Source of the DNA: Oceanibaculum nanhaiense
GTDB taxonomy: Bacteria; Pseudomonadota; Alphaproteobacteria; Oceanibaculales; Oceanibaculaceae
Reading direction: 5' to 3'
Assembly (NCBI RefSeq): GCF_002148795.1
Contig: NZ_MPOB01000001.1
Span: 62,001-126,000 of the forward strand
DNA: 64,000 nt
This document shows, in pieces, positions 1 to 11,556 of this stretch. The position numbers were made by a program, and so were the translations under genes. The notes beneath the pieces are model-generated. The model was not told where the DNA came from, ran no database searches, and saw nothing but the letters and a program-made list of their open reading frames with translations. Every line of letters begins with the position of its first letter. Position 1 is the stretch's first letter.

Positions 1-1577
1 TGACCGGCAGCTATGACGAGGCCTTCACCGAATACGGGCTGCTGGCCGAGAGCATCGAAGTGCCGGCCGACCGCAAATGGGTTGCCTTCACGCTGCGCCC
101 CGAGGCCCGCTTCCATGACGGCAAGCCGGTCACGGCGGCGGATGTGGTCTGGACCTTCGACACGCTGAAAGCCAAGGGCGCCCCGTTCTACCGCGCCTAT
201 TACGCCGATGTGCAGAAGGCCGAGGCGCTGGGACCGCACAAGGTGAAATTCAGCTTCGGCGACACGGTAAACATGGAACTGCCGCTGATCATCGGGCAGA
301 TGCCGGTGCTGCCGATGCATTATTTCACCGACCCGGAAAACCCGAGGGAATTCGAGCGCACGACGCTGGAGCCGATCCCCGGCAGCGGCCCCTACAAGGT
401 GGCCAGCTTCGAGCCCGGCCGCGCCATCACCTACGAGCGGGTGGCGGACTACTGGGGCAAGGATCTGGGGGTCAACAAGGGCCGCCATAATTACGACAGC
501 ATCCGCTTCGACTACTACCGCGACGCCACCGTCGCCATCGAGGCCTTCAAGGCCGGCGCCTATGATTTCCGCCAGGAGAACAGCGCCAAGGAATGGGCGA
601 CCGCCTATGATTTCCCTGCCCAGCGCCAGGGGCTGGTGGTGCAGCGGGAAATCCCCCATGAGCTGCCGACCGGCATGCAGGGCTTCGCGATGAACACCCG
701 CCGGGCGATCTTCAGCGACCCCCGCGTGCGCCAGGCGATGAATTATGCCTTTGATTTCGAATGGTCGAACAAGGCGCTGTTCCACGGCGCCTACAGCCGC
801 ACCGAGAGTTATTTCTCCAATTCCGAGCTGGCCTCGCGCGGCCTGCCGGAGGGCGAGGAGCTGAAAATCCTGGAAGGCTTCCGCGGCCAAATTCCCGACC
901 AGGTATTCACCACCGAATACAAGGCGCCGGTCACCGACGGCTCGGGCAACAACCGCGCCAATCTGAGGAAGGCGCTGGGCCTGCTGCAGGAGGCCGGCTG
1001 GCAGGTCAAGGACGGCAAGCTGGTGAACGCGGCCGGTCAGCCCTTCGCCTTCGAGATATTGCTGAGCAGCCCGGCCTTCGAGCGCATCGCCCTGCCCTAT
1101 GCCAAGAATCTGGAACGGCTGGGCATCGAGGCCAGCGTGCGCACGGTGGACACCGCGCAGTACCAGAACCGCACCGACAATTTCGACTTCGACATGACCG
1201 TGGAAGGCTGGGGCCAGTCGCTGTCACCGGGCAACGAGCAACGCGATTTCTGGGGCTCCAGCCGGCGCGACGAACCGGGCAGCCGCAACACCGCGGGCAT
1301 TGCCGACCCGGTGATCGACCAGCTGATCGACCTGGTAATCCAGGCGCCCGACCGCGAGAGCCTGATCGCCCGCACCCGTGCGCTGGACCGGGTGCTGCTG
1401 TGGGGCCATTACGTGGTGCCGCACTGGCATATCCGGGCCTTCCGCACGGTCTATTGGGATAAGTTCGCGCAGCCTGAGATCGCACCGAAATACGCGCTGG
1501 GCTTCCTCGATCTGTGGTGGATCGACCCGGCAAAGGCGGAGGTGGTGAACGCCTCCCGCCGCCGCAGCAGCAACTAG
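1..1577 (+). CDS. yejA: Peptide ABC transporter substrate-binding protein, YejA type (5' partial)
   Basis: Periplasmic solute-binding subunit (SBP_bac_5 family) of the YejABEF importer, which takes up oligopeptides and microcin C-like or antimicrobial peptides in other Proteobacteria. The reading frame is open from base 3, so the signal peptide and roughly the first 80-100 residues lie outside the window; about 524 residues remain of a usual ~600. Family features visible are the [16 protein letters not shown] stretch near the start, the FAMNTRR and [13 protein letters not shown] core, and a C-terminal LWWID ending. An internal GTG at 60 is only the first start-like codon inside the window. 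Identification rests on sequence plus the exact yejA-B-E-F order that follows. Confidence 0.93.
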   Translation, partial: TGSYDEAFTEYGLLAESIEVPADRKWVAFTLRPEARFHDGKPVTAADVVWTFDTLKAKGAPFYRAYYADVQKAEALGPHKVKFSFGDTVNMELPLIIGQMPVLPMHYFTDPENPREFERTTLEPIPGSGPYKVASFEPGRAITYERVADYWGKDLGVNKGRHNYDSIRFDYYRDATVAIEAFKAGAYDFRQENSAKEWATAYDFPAQRQGLVVQREIPHELPTGMQGFAMNTRRAIFSDPRVRQAMNYAFDFEWSNKALFHGAYSRTESYFSNSELASRGLPEGEELKILEGFRGQIPDQVFTTEYKAPVTDGSGNNRANLRKALGLLQEAGWQVKDGKLVNAAGQPFAFEILLSSPAFERIALPYAKNLERLGIEASVRTVDTAQYQNRTDNFDFDMTVEGWGQSLSPGNEQRDFWGSSRRDEPGSRNTAGIADPVIDQLIDLVIQAPDRESLIARTRALDRVLLWGHYVVPHWHIRAFRTVYWDKFAQPEIAPKYALGFLDLWWIDPAKAEVVNASRRRSSN

Positions 1578-1594
1578 CCGGCCCGGTAACGCCC

Positions 1595-2710
1595 GTGCTG
1601 GCCTATATCGTCCGACGCCTGCTGCTGATGATCCCGACGCTGTTCGGGATCATGGTGCTGAATTTCGTCATCGTGCAGGCCGCCCCCGGCGGCCCGGTCG
1701 AACGCATGATCGCGGAAATCCGGGGTACCGCCGTCGATGCCACGGCGCGCATCACCGGTGGCGGCGGCGAGCAGACGCAAGCGACCGACAGCCAGTCCAG
1801 ACGGGACAGCGGCGGCGAAAGCGCCAGCCAGTATCGCGGCGCGCGCGGCCTGCCACCGGAACTGATCCAGGATCTGGAGCGCCAGTTCGGCTTCGACAAG
1901 CCGCCGCTGGAACGCTTCGTGCTGATGATCGGCAATTACCTCACCTTCGATTTCGGCGAGAGTTTCTTCCGCAACCAGCGGGTCGTCGATCTGGTGCTGG
2001 ACAAGATGCCGGTGTCGATATCGCTGGGGCTGTGGACCACGCTGCTGGTCTATCTGATCTCGATTCCGCTGGGCGTGCGCAAGGCGGTGCGCGACGGCAC
2101 CGCCTTCGATGTCTGGACCTCCGCCGTGGTCATTGTCGGCTACGCCATTCCGGGCTTCCTGTTCGCGATCCTGCTGGTCGTGCTGTTCGCCGGCGGCAGC
2201 TTCCTGGACTGGTTCCCCCTGCGTGGCTTGACCAGCGCCAACTGGGAAGATCTGTCCTGGCCGGCGCGCATCCTGGATTATTTCTGGCATCTGGTGCTGC
2301 CGATCACCGCCATGGTGATCGGCGGTTTCGCCGGCCTGACCATGCTGACCAAGAATTCCTTCCTGGAGGAGATCAACAAGCAGTACGTCATGACCGCGCG
2401 GGCCAAGGGGCTGACCGAGAACCGCGTGCTGTACGGCCATGTGTTCCGCAACGCCATGCTGATCGTGGTCGCCGGCTTCCCCAGCGCCTTCATCGGCATC
2501 CTGTTCACTGGGGCGCTGCTGATCGAGGTGATCTTCTCGCTCGACGGGCTGGGGCTGCTGGGCTTCGAGGCGGCGATCAACCGCGACTACCCGATCATGT
2601 TCGGCACACTGTATTTCTTCACCCTGCTGGGGCTGCTGCTGAACCTGGTGGGCGATCTGATGTATGTCGCGATCGACCCGCGCATCGATTTCGAAAGCCG
2701 GGAGGTCTAG
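1595..2710 (+). CDS. yejB: Peptide ABC transporter permease YejB
   Basis: First inner-membrane permease (BPD_transp_1 family) of the YejABEF importer. I place the start at the GTG that gives [20 protein letters not shown], the usual first membrane helix, 17 bases after the yejA stop; a longer open frame begins inside yejA but its extra residues look like read-through. The protein would be 371 aa, close to the family length of about 364. A hydrophilic, Gln/Ser/Gly-rich insertion (about residues 45-85) separates helix 1 from the rest. The cytoplasmic coupling (EAA) loop [16 protein letters not shown] is intact and should contact YejF. Confidence 0.93.
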   Translation: MLAYIVRRLLLMIPTLFGIMVLNFVIVQAAPGGPVERMIAEIRGTAVDATARITGGGGEQTQATDSQSRRDSGGESASQYRGARGLPPELIQDLERQFGFDKPPLERFVLMIGNYLTFDFGESFFRNQRVVDLVLDKMPVSISLGLWTTLLVYLISIPLGVRKAVRDGTAFDVWTSAVVIVGYAIPGFLFAILLVVLFAGGSFLDWFPLRGLTSANWEDLSWPARILDYFWHLVLPITAMVIGGFAGLTMLTKNSFLEEINKQYVMTARAKGLTENRVLYGHVFRNAMLIVVAGFPSAFIGILFTGALLIEVIFSLDGLGLLGFEAAINRDYPIMFGTLYFFTLLGLLLNLVGDLMYVAIDPRIDFESREV

Positions 2711-2714
2711 GACG

Positions 2715-3814
2715 ATGACGGACAGTCCAGGCACCCCAGGCGGCACCGGCTTCGCGCCCGCCATCGCCACCCCGGAAGACCGCTTCCTGGGCCTGCGCAT
2801 CAGCCCGCTGACCCGGCGGCGGCTGCAGAATTTCCGGGCGAACAAGCGCGGCTTCTGGTCGCTGTGGGTGTTCCTCGCCCTGTTCTCCTTCAGCCTGTGC
2901 GCCGAGCTGATCGCCAACGACCGGCCGCTGCTGGTCTATTACGATGGCGATCTGTATGCGCCGGTGTTGAAGGCCTATCCGGAGACCACCTTCGGCGGCT
3001 TCTTCCCGACTGAGGCGGATTATACCGACCCCGAGGTGAAGGCGCTGATCGACGAGAAGGGCTGGGCGATCTGGCCGCTGATTCCCTACAGCTACGACAC
3101 GGTGGCGTCCGACCTGCCCGGCCCCGCCCCATCGCCGCCCGACGCCAACCACTGGCTGGGCACCGACGACCAGGCGCGCGACGTGGCGGCGCGGCTGATC
3201 TACGGCTTCCGCCTGTCGGTGCTGTTCGGGCTGACGCTGACCCTGTTCAGCTCGGTCGTCGGCATTGCCGCCGGTGCGGTCCAGGGCTTCTTTGGCGGCT
3301 GGCTCGACCTCATCTTCCAGCGCTTCATCGAAATCTGGTCGGGTCTGCCGGTGCTCTATCTGCTGATCATCCTGGCCAGCGTGGTGGAGCCGAATTTCTG
3401 GTGGCTGCTGATCCTGATGCTGGCGTTTTCCTGGATGACGCTGGTCGGCGTGGTGCGCGCGGAATTCCTGCGGGCGCGGAATTTCGACTATATCCGCGCC
3501 GCCCGCGCGCTCGGCATCTCCAACGCCACCATCATGGTCCGCCACATGCTGCCCAACGCCATGGTGGCGACCCTGACCTTCCTGCCCTTCATTCTGAACG
3601 GCTCGATCACCACGCTGACCTCGCTGGACTTCCTGGGCTTCGGCCTGCCGCCGGGATCGGCCTCGCTGGGCGAATTGCTGGCGCAGGGCAAATCCAACCT
3701 GCAGGCACCCTGGCTCGGCATCACCGGATTCATGGTGCTGGCGGTCATGCTGAGCCTGCTGATCTTTGTCGGCGAGGCGGTGCGCGACGCCTTCGACCCG
3801 CGAAAGACCCTGCG

Positions 3815-3818
<4 letters not shown>
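2715..3818 (+). CDS. yejE: Peptide ABC transporter permease YejE
   Basis: Second inner-membrane permease of the YejABEF importer. The ATG lies 4 bases after the yejB stop, giving 367 aa. The first helix is preceded by a basic cytoplasmic segment (LTRRRLQNFRANKRGFWSLW) and followed by a long periplasmic segment (about residues 75-150) typical of YejE. The EAA coupling loop reads EFLRARNFDYIRAARALGIS. The stop codon overlaps the yejF start by four bases (ATGA), so translation of the two is probably coupled. Confidence 0.93.
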
Positions 3819-5482
<1,664 letters not shown>

Positions 5483-5512
5483 ACAACTTCTCAAGGATCG
5501 GGGGCAGAGATC

Positions 5513-6442
5513 ATGGCGCTGTTGTTCAAGTCTAATTCGGATTCCGCCGCACGCTGGGAGAAGGAGCTGCGGACGCACATCCCCGATCTCGACTTCCGGG
5601 TCTGGCCGGATTACGGCGATCCCGCCGATATCGACTTCGCGCTGGTCTGGGGCATGCCGGCCGGCGAGTTCCACAAATTCCCGAATCTGCGCTGCATCGC
5701 CTCGCTGGGGGCCGGCGTCGATCACATCTTCCGCGATCCCGACCTGCCGGAAGGCGTAGCGATCACCCGCCTCGTCGATCCCTGGATGGCGCAGGCGATG
5801 AGCGAGTATGTGCTGCTGCAGGTGCTGCGCTTCCACCGCCAGGGCGACATCTATGCCCGCCAGCAGGCGGAGAAGAAATGGGACACGCTGCCCTTCCCGG
5901 ACACCGCCAAGCGCCGCGTCGGCATTCTCGGCCTCGGCTCGCTGGGCGAGGATGCGGCGAAGAAGATCGCCGCGCTGGATTTCCCCACCGCCGGCTGGAG
6001 CCGCACGCCGAAACAGATCGCGGGCGTGGAATGCTATAGCGGCCAGGACGGCCTGGAACCGTTCCTGAAGCGTACCGATATTCTGTGCTGCCTGCTGCCG
6101 CTGACGCCGCAGACTGAGAACATCATCGACGCCAAGCTGCTGGCAACGCTGCCGGCAGGCGCCTTCATCGTGAATTCCGCACGCGGCAAGCATGTGGTGG
6201 ACGAGGATCTGATCGCCGCGCTCGATTCCGGCCATATCGCCGGCGCGGCACTGGACGTGTTCCGCGAGGAGCCGATGCCCGCCAGCCATCCCTACTGGGC
6301 ACATCCGAAGGTGCTGGTCACGCCACACGCGGCGGCGCTGACCAACCCGCGCACCGGCGCCAAGCAGGTCGCCGACAACATCCTGCGCACCCGGGCCGGC
6401 CAGCCGCCGGCCTATGTTGTGGATCGCAGCGCCGGCTACTGA
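5513..6442 (+). CDS. D-2-hydroxyacid dehydrogenase, glyoxylate/hydroxypyruvate reductase A-like
   Basis: NAD(P)H-dependent reductase of 2-oxoacids, closest in pattern to GhrA, which reduces glyoxylate to glycolate and hydroxypyruvate to glycerate. The 309-aa protein has the dinucleotide motif GxGxxG at G140-G142-G145 and the three family catalytic residues R224 (NSARGK), E253 (REEP) and H272 (VTPHAA). The ATG has a nearby purine-rich ribosome site and lies 30 bases after yejF, so it may be cotranscribed with the importer, although no functional link is obvious. Exact substrate cannot be read from sequence. Its 3' end overlaps the convergent yihY-like gene by 7 bases. Confidence 0.85.
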   Translation: MALLFKSNSDSAARWEKELRTHIPDLDFRVWPDYGDPADIDFALVWGMPAGEFHKFPNLRCIASLGAGVDHIFRDPDLPEGVAITRLVDPWMAQAMSEYVLLQVLRFHRQGDIYARQQAEKKWDTLPFPDTAKRRVGILGLGSLGEDAAKKIAALDFPTAGWSRTPKQIAGVECYSGQDGLEPFLKRTDILCCLLPLTPQTENIIDAKLLATLPAGAFIVNSARGKHVVDEDLIAALDSGHIAGAALDVFREEPMPASHPYWAHPKVLVTPHAAALTNPRTGAKQVADNILRTRAGQPPAYVVDRSAGY

Positions 6443-7401
6443 TCGGGCTGCTGATTTGGCGGCTGGGGCGTATCCGTATTCCGCACCGCCGCCTGCTCCC
6501 CCGCTGCCAGCGCACTATGCCGCGCCAGGCGGCGGATGCGCAGCGCGGCATTGAACTCCGCCCCCAGGATCAAGGTCGCCGCCGACAGGTAGAAGAACAG
6601 CAGCGTGATGACGATCCCGCCCAGGCTGCCATAGACCACGGCGAAGCGCCCGAAGCTGGACAGGTACCAGGAAAAGCCGAAAAGCAGGGCGAACCACAGC
6701 AGCCCGGCCAGCAGCATGCCCGGCACCACCTCGGCCAGGCGCTGCGGCACATTCGGCAGGAACCGGTACAGCAGCGTCACGCCGGTCAGCACCAGCAGCA
6801 CGGCAAACAGGCCCTGTACCGTGCTGATGGCGGCAAAACTGGCGTCTCGGATATCCAGCCAGCTGGTCAGCGGCTCCCACAGCAACGGCAGGAAGACGAA
6901 GCCGCTCATGGTGAACAGGATAACCAGCGCCGCCGCGATCACGATGATTGCCCCCTGCAGCCGGCGCAGCCAGAAGGAGCGCAGCTGCTCCACGTCATAG
7001 GCGCTGTTCAGCGCGTCACGCAGCGCCTCGACGCCGGACCCTGCGGTCCACAGCGTGGCCAGCATGGACAGCGTCAGGATGCCGCCCTTGTCGCCGCCCA
7101 CCACCTCGGAAATTACCGGGCGCAGCGTTTCGGCCACCTCGTCCGGCAGGTTGGCGAGGCTCAGCGAAACGAAGTTCAGCGCCTGCGTGCTGTTGCCGAC
7201 GGCGCCGGCCAGCGCCGTCAGAAAGATCAGGAAAGGGAACAGGGCGAACAGGCTGCTGAAGGAGATGGCACTCGCCCGCATCATGCCGTCATGCTGCAGA
7301 AACCGGCGCGCGGTATCGAGCGGCAGGACGGACAGGTCACGAAGGCGCTGGAAAAGAGGGTGGTCGCGCCAGGCCTTGGGCTGGGCGGAATGCTCTTCCA
7401 C
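6436..7401 (-). CDS. YihY/virulence factor BrkB family inner-membrane protein
   Basis: Integral membrane protein of the YihY/BrkB (formerly 'ribonuclease BN') family, whose biochemical role is unsettled. It is 321 aa with about six hydrophobic helices starting near residue 45 (ISFSSLFALFPFLIF) and the conserved segments AGSGVEALRDALNSAYDVE, GSLGGIVITLLFFYLSA and LGAEFNA. The C-terminal ~25 residues are hydrophilic and Gln/Pro-rich. A MarR-type regulator lies immediately upstream on the same strand (gap 3 bases), so the two are probably one transcript and the regulator may control it. Confidence 0.88.
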   Translation of the reverse strand: MEEHSAQPKAWRDHPLFQRLRDLSVLPLDTARRFLQHDGMMRASAISFSSLFALFPFLIFLTALAGAVGNSTQALNFVSLSLANLPDEVAETLRPVISEVVGGDKGGILTLSMLATLWTAGSGVEALRDALNSAYDVEQLRSFWLRRLQGAIIVIAAALVILFTMSGFVFLPLLWEPLTSWLDIRDASFAAISTVQGLFAVLLVLTGVTLLYRFLPNVPQRLAEVVPGMLLAGLLWFALLFGFSWYLSSFGRFAVVYGSLGGIVITLLFFYLSAATLILGAEFNAALRIRRLARHSALAAGEQAAVRNTDTPQPPNQQPDQ

Positions 7402-7404
7402 GCG

Positions 7405-7827
7405 TTAGTGCGGCAAGCTCGCCGCTGGCTGGCCCAGGCCGGCCACAGCGACGGACGGCTCCATGCCGCCGCTGGCTGCCTGCTGCGCCGCCCCCATTAC
7501 CTGCCCGGCAAAATCCGACAGGAAGACCGAGCCTTTGACGGTGCGCTGCACCAGCACGCTGCGCCGGTCGGTCTCATCGGGCCGGCGCTTCAGCAGGCCA
7601 AGCTCGCCCAGCCGGTCGAGGGCACGCGTCACCGCCGGCTTGGAGATGCTCAGCGTCTGGGCAAGGCCGCGCACGGTGTGCGGCGGCGGCGTCAGATAGA
7701 CGGTCAGCAGGATGGCCATCTGGCGCGACGACAGGTCAGGCGCATCCGCCCGCACGCTCTCCAGGAGAGCGCGGCGCCAGAGGTCGAGAGCCTGTGTCTG
7801 CGTAATGGTCGTCTGCGTAATGGTCAT
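7405..7827 (-). CDS. MarR-family transcriptional regulator
   Basis: Winged-helix DNA-binding protein of 140 aa. The helix-turn-helix spans about residues 50-75 (TVRGLAQTLSISKPAVTRALDRL) and the wing about 76-95 (KRRPDETDRRSVLVQR), both typical of MarR. The C-terminal dimerisation part is short. It lies directly upstream of the yihY-like gene and probably forms one transcript with it; the effector is unknown. Two ATGs in the same frame (7827 and 7812) follow a 15-base near-repeat, ATGACCATTACGC / ACGACCATTACGC, so the true start may be either one. Confidence 0.85.
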   Translation of the reverse strand: MTITQTTITQTQALDLWRRALLESVRADAPDLSSRQMAILLTVYLTPPPHTVRGLAQTLSISKPAVTRALDRLGELGLLKRRPDETDRRSVLVQRTVKGSVFLSDFAGQVMGAAQQAASGGMEPSVAVAGLGQPAASLPH

Positions 7828-7919
7828 GTCTGCGCAAAAGCCGCCGTTATCATTACGGTAACGTACTGAAGAATAGCCGCTCTTGCTCCATCCGCAAAAT
7901 GAAATCTTGGGGACCCGGT

Positions 7920-9326
7920 TTATCCCTTGCCGTACCTGCCGGCCAGATAGGCGAAAACCGCCCGGATTGCCTGCGCCTCGCCGCCTTCCGGCCGGCCCGG
8001 CCGATCGGACGGATTCCAGGCATAGACGTCGAAATGCACCCAGGGGGTCGTCTCGGATACGAAATGCTGGAGGAACAGCGCCGCCGTGATCGAACCGGCG
8101 AAGCCGCCGCTGCCGGTCGAGGACAGATCGGCGATCTTGTTCTTCAGCATGCGCTTGTAGGGCTGGTAGAGCGGCAGGCGCCAGAACGGGTCGGTCTCCT
8201 GCTCCGCCGCCGCCAGCAGGCCGCCGGCGGTTTCCTCGTCATTGCAGTAGAAGGCCGGCAGGTCCGGTCCCAGCGCCACGCGGGCAGCGCCGGTGAGGGT
8301 GGCAAAATCGATCAGCAGCGCCGGTTTCTCGCTATCCGCCTCGGCCAGCGCATCGGCCAGGATCAGCCTGCCTTCCGCATCGGTGTTGCCAACCTCCACG
8401 CTGAGACCGTTGCGCATCCGGATTATATCCATCGGGTGGAAGGCATTGCCGGAAACCGCATTCTCCACCGCCGGGATCAGCACGCGCAGCCGCAGCTTCA
8501 GGCCGGCCGCCATGATCATCCGCGCCAGCCCCAGCGCCTGCGCCGCGCCGCCCATATCCTTCTTCATCATCAGCATGCCGCCGGACGGCTTCAGGTCCAG
8601 CCCGCCGGTATCGAAGCATACGCCCTTGCCGACCAGCGTGACCTTCGGGTCACTCTTGTCGCCCCAGCTGAAATCGATCAGCCGCGGTGCCTGCTCGGCA
8701 GCCCGGCCCACCGTGTGGATCGCCGGGTAGTTGTGCTTCAGCAACGCCTCGCCGACTGTCACCTTCGCCTTTGCCTTGAAGCTTTTCGCAAGATCGAGCG
8801 CGGCCTCGGCAAGCTGTTCCGGCCCGAGGTCGCCGGCCGGCATGTTCACTAGGTCGCGCACCTCGGCAATCGCGGCGGCCATGCTCTCCACCCGCTTGCG
8901 GTCGGCCTTCGCCGGCCAGACCAGCTCCACCGCCGGCCGGTCATTCTTGCGGTAGCGCGCGAAGCGATAACAGCCCAGCGCCCAGCCCAGCGCCAGCCGC
9001 GTCGCCTCGTCCGGGGTCAGATCGGCCTCCAGCCGGAAGCGCCCCTCAGGCAGGCTGGCCGGCAGCCCCGCCAGCGACCAGACAGTCCAGGGCGCCTCGA
9101 CGGCGATCACGACTTGCGCTGGCCGTTTTTCTTTCCCATTTATGGGCGGCCCATCTATTGCGGGGAGGAATCCGACCTCGCCGGCCTCACCCTTGAAGCC
9201 GGTCGCCGCCAGCCAGGCCTGCCATTCGGCGGGTTGTTCCTTGAGCCATGTCTTGTAGTCCGTCGTGAAGACCGGCAGCAAAATCCTTGTATCGGCATTG
9301 GCGCGGTTGGCAAAACAGCTCGGCAC
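7920..9326 (-). CDS. Leucyl aminopeptidase family protein (peptidase M17)
   Basis: Cytosolic two-metal aminopeptidase that removes N-terminal residues from peptides. The 468-aa chain has an N-terminal macro-like domain and a C-terminal catalytic domain with the M17 metal ligands K234 (VGKG), D239 (FDTGG), D257 (KKDMGG), D316 and E318 (NTDAEGR), plus catalytic K246 and R320. The start is GTG, chosen because it is preceded at 8-12 bases by GGGAG. Length and the GGLDLKPSGGM variant resemble the shorter alphaproteobacterial M17 group rather than classic PepA. It stands alone between convergent or divergent neighbours. Confidence 0.92.
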   Translation of the reverse strand: MPSCFANRANADTRILLPVFTTDYKTWLKEQPAEWQAWLAATGFKGEAGEVGFLPAIDGPPINGKEKRPAQVVIAVEAPWTVWSLAGLPASLPEGRFRLEADLTPDEATRLALGWALGCYRFARYRKNDRPAVELVWPAKADRKRVESMAAAIAEVRDLVNMPAGDLGPEQLAEAALDLAKSFKAKAKVTVGEALLKHNYPAIHTVGRAAEQAPRLIDFSWGDKSDPKVTLVGKGVCFDTGGLDLKPSGGMLMMKKDMGGAAQALGLARMIMAAGLKLRLRVLIPAVENAVSGNAFHPMDIIRMRNGLSVEVGNTDAEGRLILADALAEADSEKPALLIDFATLTGAARVALGPDLPAFYCNDEETAGGLLAAAEQETDPFWRLPLYQPYKRMLKNKIADLSSTGSGGFAGSITAALFLQHFVSETTPWVHFDVYAWNPSDRPGRPEGGEAQAIRAVFAYLAGRYGKG

Positions 9327-9512
9327 GTCGGTTCTCCCAGCTTGAGGAAAGGCGGCCGCAAGGATGGCGCGAACCGCGCCGCCTGCAAAGCGTTAACGAA
9401 TCGACGGCGCTATGGCGCGCATCGGGATGAAGATTGCCTTGGCCGCGATATGGCGGCACGGTAAATCGAAAAACCTAGCCGAAAGGCCGGGCATCGAGAG
9501 GGAGTGAGAGGC

Positions 9513-10187
9513 ATGAGCGACATTACGGAAGCTGGGGACGGCATCACGCTCGTCATCGGTAACAAGAATTATTCCTCCTGGTCGCTGCGCGCCTGGCTGG
9601 CGCTAAAGATGACCGGCGAGGATTTCACCGAGGAGGTGATCCCGCTCGACCAGGCGAACAGCAAGGAGCAGATCCTGCGTCACGCTCCCTCCGGCCAGGT
9701 ACCGGCGCTGAAACGCGGCGATCTGGTGATCTGGGACAGCCTGGCGATCTGCGAATATCTGGCGGAAACCTATCCCGACGCGAAGCTGTGGCCGGCCGAT
9801 CCGGCGGCACGCGCCGTGGCACGCGCCGTATCGGCTGAGATGCATGCCGGCTTCCAGGCGCTGCGGCGGAACATGCCGATGGATGCGCGGGAGAGCATGC
9901 CCGACCGCGGCATGGCGCCCGGCGTACAGGACGACATCAACCGCATCAGCGCGATCTGGCGCGATTGCCGTCGTCGTTTCGGGAGCGATACCGGCTTTCT
10001 GTTCAGCCATTTCACGATTGCCGACGCGATGTACGCGCCGGTCGTGCTGCGCTTCAACACCTACCGTCCGGCCCTCGGCGAGGATGCCCAGGCCTATTGC
10101 CAGACCATTCTGGAAATGCCGGAAATGCAGGCCTGGATCGCCGCCGCGAAGAAGGAACCCTGGATGATCGAGCAGGAGGTCGCCTGA
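9513..10187 (+). CDS. Glutathione S-transferase family protein
   Basis: Soluble glutathione transferase-fold enzyme of 224 aa. The N-terminal thioredoxin-like domain carries the Ser-type active-site loop NYSSWSLR (residues 19-26) and the cis-Pro segment SGQVPAL, followed by WDSLAICEYLAE; the C-terminal helical domain starts near residue 90. A GTG nine bases upstream is in frame, but the ATG at 9513 has GGGAG and GAGAGG purine tracts at suitable distance and begins the family N-terminus. The substrate is unknown. It is convergent with the TAXI gene 42 bases downstream. Confidence 0.88.
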   Translation: MSDITEAGDGITLVIGNKNYSSWSLRAWLALKMTGEDFTEEVIPLDQANSKEQILRHAPSGQVPALKRGDLVIWDSLAICEYLAETYPDAKLWPADPAARAVARAVSAEMHAGFQALRRNMPMDARESMPDRGMAPGVQDDINRISAIWRDCRRRFGSDTGFLFSHFTIADAMYAPVVLRFNTYRPALGEDAQAYCQTILEMPEMQAWIAAAKKEPWMIEQEVA

Positions 10188-10209
10188 CGGCAGGCCATCT
10201 GACGGCAGG
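10184..10209. repeat. 11-bp direct repeat at the GST stop codon
   Basis: CTGACGGCAGG occurs at 10184-10194 and again at 10199-10209 (period 15). The first copy contains the stop codon of the glutathione transferase gene. It may be a small slippage duplication in the gap between the convergent genes. Confidence 0.6.
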
Positions 10210-10229
10210 ATGAGTGAGGCTGCGGCGCC

Positions 10230-11357
10230 CTATTGGGTGCGCGGCGCTTCCTGCGGCTCGGCGGGCAGCAGCCCGGCCTCCCGATAGAAGCGCTCCGCCC
10301 CCGGATGCAGCGGCACCGGCACGCCGTCCAGCGCGGTTTCCAGCTGAATGAACTTGCCGGCGGCATGCCCCTTGTCCAGCGCGGCGCGGGAATTCTCGTG
10401 CCACAGGGCGCGGGTGATCTGATAGACCAGATTCGCATCGATCTCGGCCGAGACCAGCCACAGCGCGGCGACGGTCAGCGTCTCGGTGGCCGGCAAATCG
10501 CCATAGGCGCCCTCGGGGATCGTGCCGGTCTGGAAGAACGGGTAGTTCTTCAGCACCTTGTCCACCGCCGGTCCGGCCAGCGGCACCAGCCGTACCGGCA
10601 GCCGCTGCGCCAGCTCGGCAATGGCGGCGGCAGGGGATCCGGCGATCAGGAACAGCGCGTCGATCTCGCCCTCGACCAGCTTGTCAACGGAGGCGCCCGG
10701 CTGCAGATAGACCGGCTTCATGCTTTTTTCTGTCAGGCCATACGCCTTCAGCAGGATCAAGCTGTCGACCAGCGTGCCGGAACCCTTCTCGCCCAGCGAG
10801 ACACGCTTGCCGCGCAAATCCTTGACCGTTTCGATGCCGGAATCGGCACGCACCACGAGATGCACCGCCTCGTGATACAGGCTGGCGATGGCACGCAGCT
10901 TCTCGCCGCCCTTTTCGCCCTTGAAGATGCCGGTGCCGTTCAGCGCCGAATAGGCGATATCGGCCTGGCTGAGGCCCGATTCCACCTCGCCCCCGGCGAT
11001 CTGCCGGACATTCTCGACCGAGCCGCCGGTGGTCTTGGCCAGCGCGATGAGACCGGGCACGCCACAGCTGCCGCCGCGGTCGCACGGACGCGCCCCGGGC
11101 GGGCTGCTGATCACATTGGCGATGGAGGTGCCGATCGGGAAATAGGAGCCGCCGGTCGACCCGGTGGCGATGCGGAAGAACTTCGCCTCCTGCGCCCGCA
11201 CGCTGTCGCCGGCGCCGAACAGGAAGGCGCTGGCCCCCAATGTCACGAGGCCGATCGCCAGAACACCCAGCAGCCCGAATCCGGTCAGCCGGAACAGCCA
11301 CGCGCGGGAGCGGCGGTTGGTAACGGTCATCCGGTCGGTCTCTGCCGTGTCGTTCAT
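10230..11357 (-). CDS. TAXI-family TRAP transporter solute-binding protein (orphan)
   Basis: Periplasmic binding protein of the TAXI type, which normally delivers substrates such as dicarboxylates or amino acids to a TRAP permease. The 375-aa protein has a basic N-terminus and a hydrophobic segment (about residues 25-50) acting as a signal peptide or anchor, then the family start FRIATGSTGGSYFPIG, LRGKRVSLGEKGSGT and a central EGEIDALFLIAG. A CDRGGSCG pair of cysteines sits early in the mature part. No TRAP membrane subunits (DctQ/DctM type) are encoded anywhere in this window, so the partner must be elsewhere or absent. Confident about family, not about substrate. Confidence 0.88.
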   Translation of the reverse strand: MNDTAETDRMTVTNRRSRAWLFRLTGFGLLGVLAIGLVTLGASAFLFGAGDSVRAQEAKFFRIATGSTGGSYFPIGTSIANVISSPPGARPCDRGGSCGVPGLIALAKTTGGSVENVRQIAGGEVESGLSQADIAYSALNGTGIFKGEKGGEKLRAIASLYHEAVHLVVRADSGIETVKDLRGKRVSLGEKGSGTLVDSLILLKAYGLTEKSMKPVYLQPGASVDKLVEGEIDALFLIAGSPAAAIAELAQRLPVRLVPLAGPAVDKVLKNYPFFQTGTIPEGAYGDLPATETLTVAALWLVSAEIDANLVYQITRALWHENSRAALDKGHAAGKFIQLETALDGVPVPLHPGAERFYREAGLLPAEPQEAPRTQ

Positions 11358-11556
11358 AACGGGCGTTCTCCGTATCTTCGCCCCGGGGCCCCAGGCTGCG
11401 ATGCCCTGACCTGTACGGCGAAGGCTCAGCCATTACATTCCTATTCCTTGACGAGGATAAGGCGGGCTTTCATAAAAAAGGCTTAATAGGGAGAGCAATT
11501 GTCAGGAAAGATGACAAAAGCCAGCACCATATCCGCGGCAAAACGCCGCATGCGGC

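Noticed and set aside
1514-1594. A longer YejB N-terminus starting inside yejA
   Set aside because: The extra 27 residues are out-of-frame read-through of the yejA end; the GTG at 1595 gives the normal first helix.
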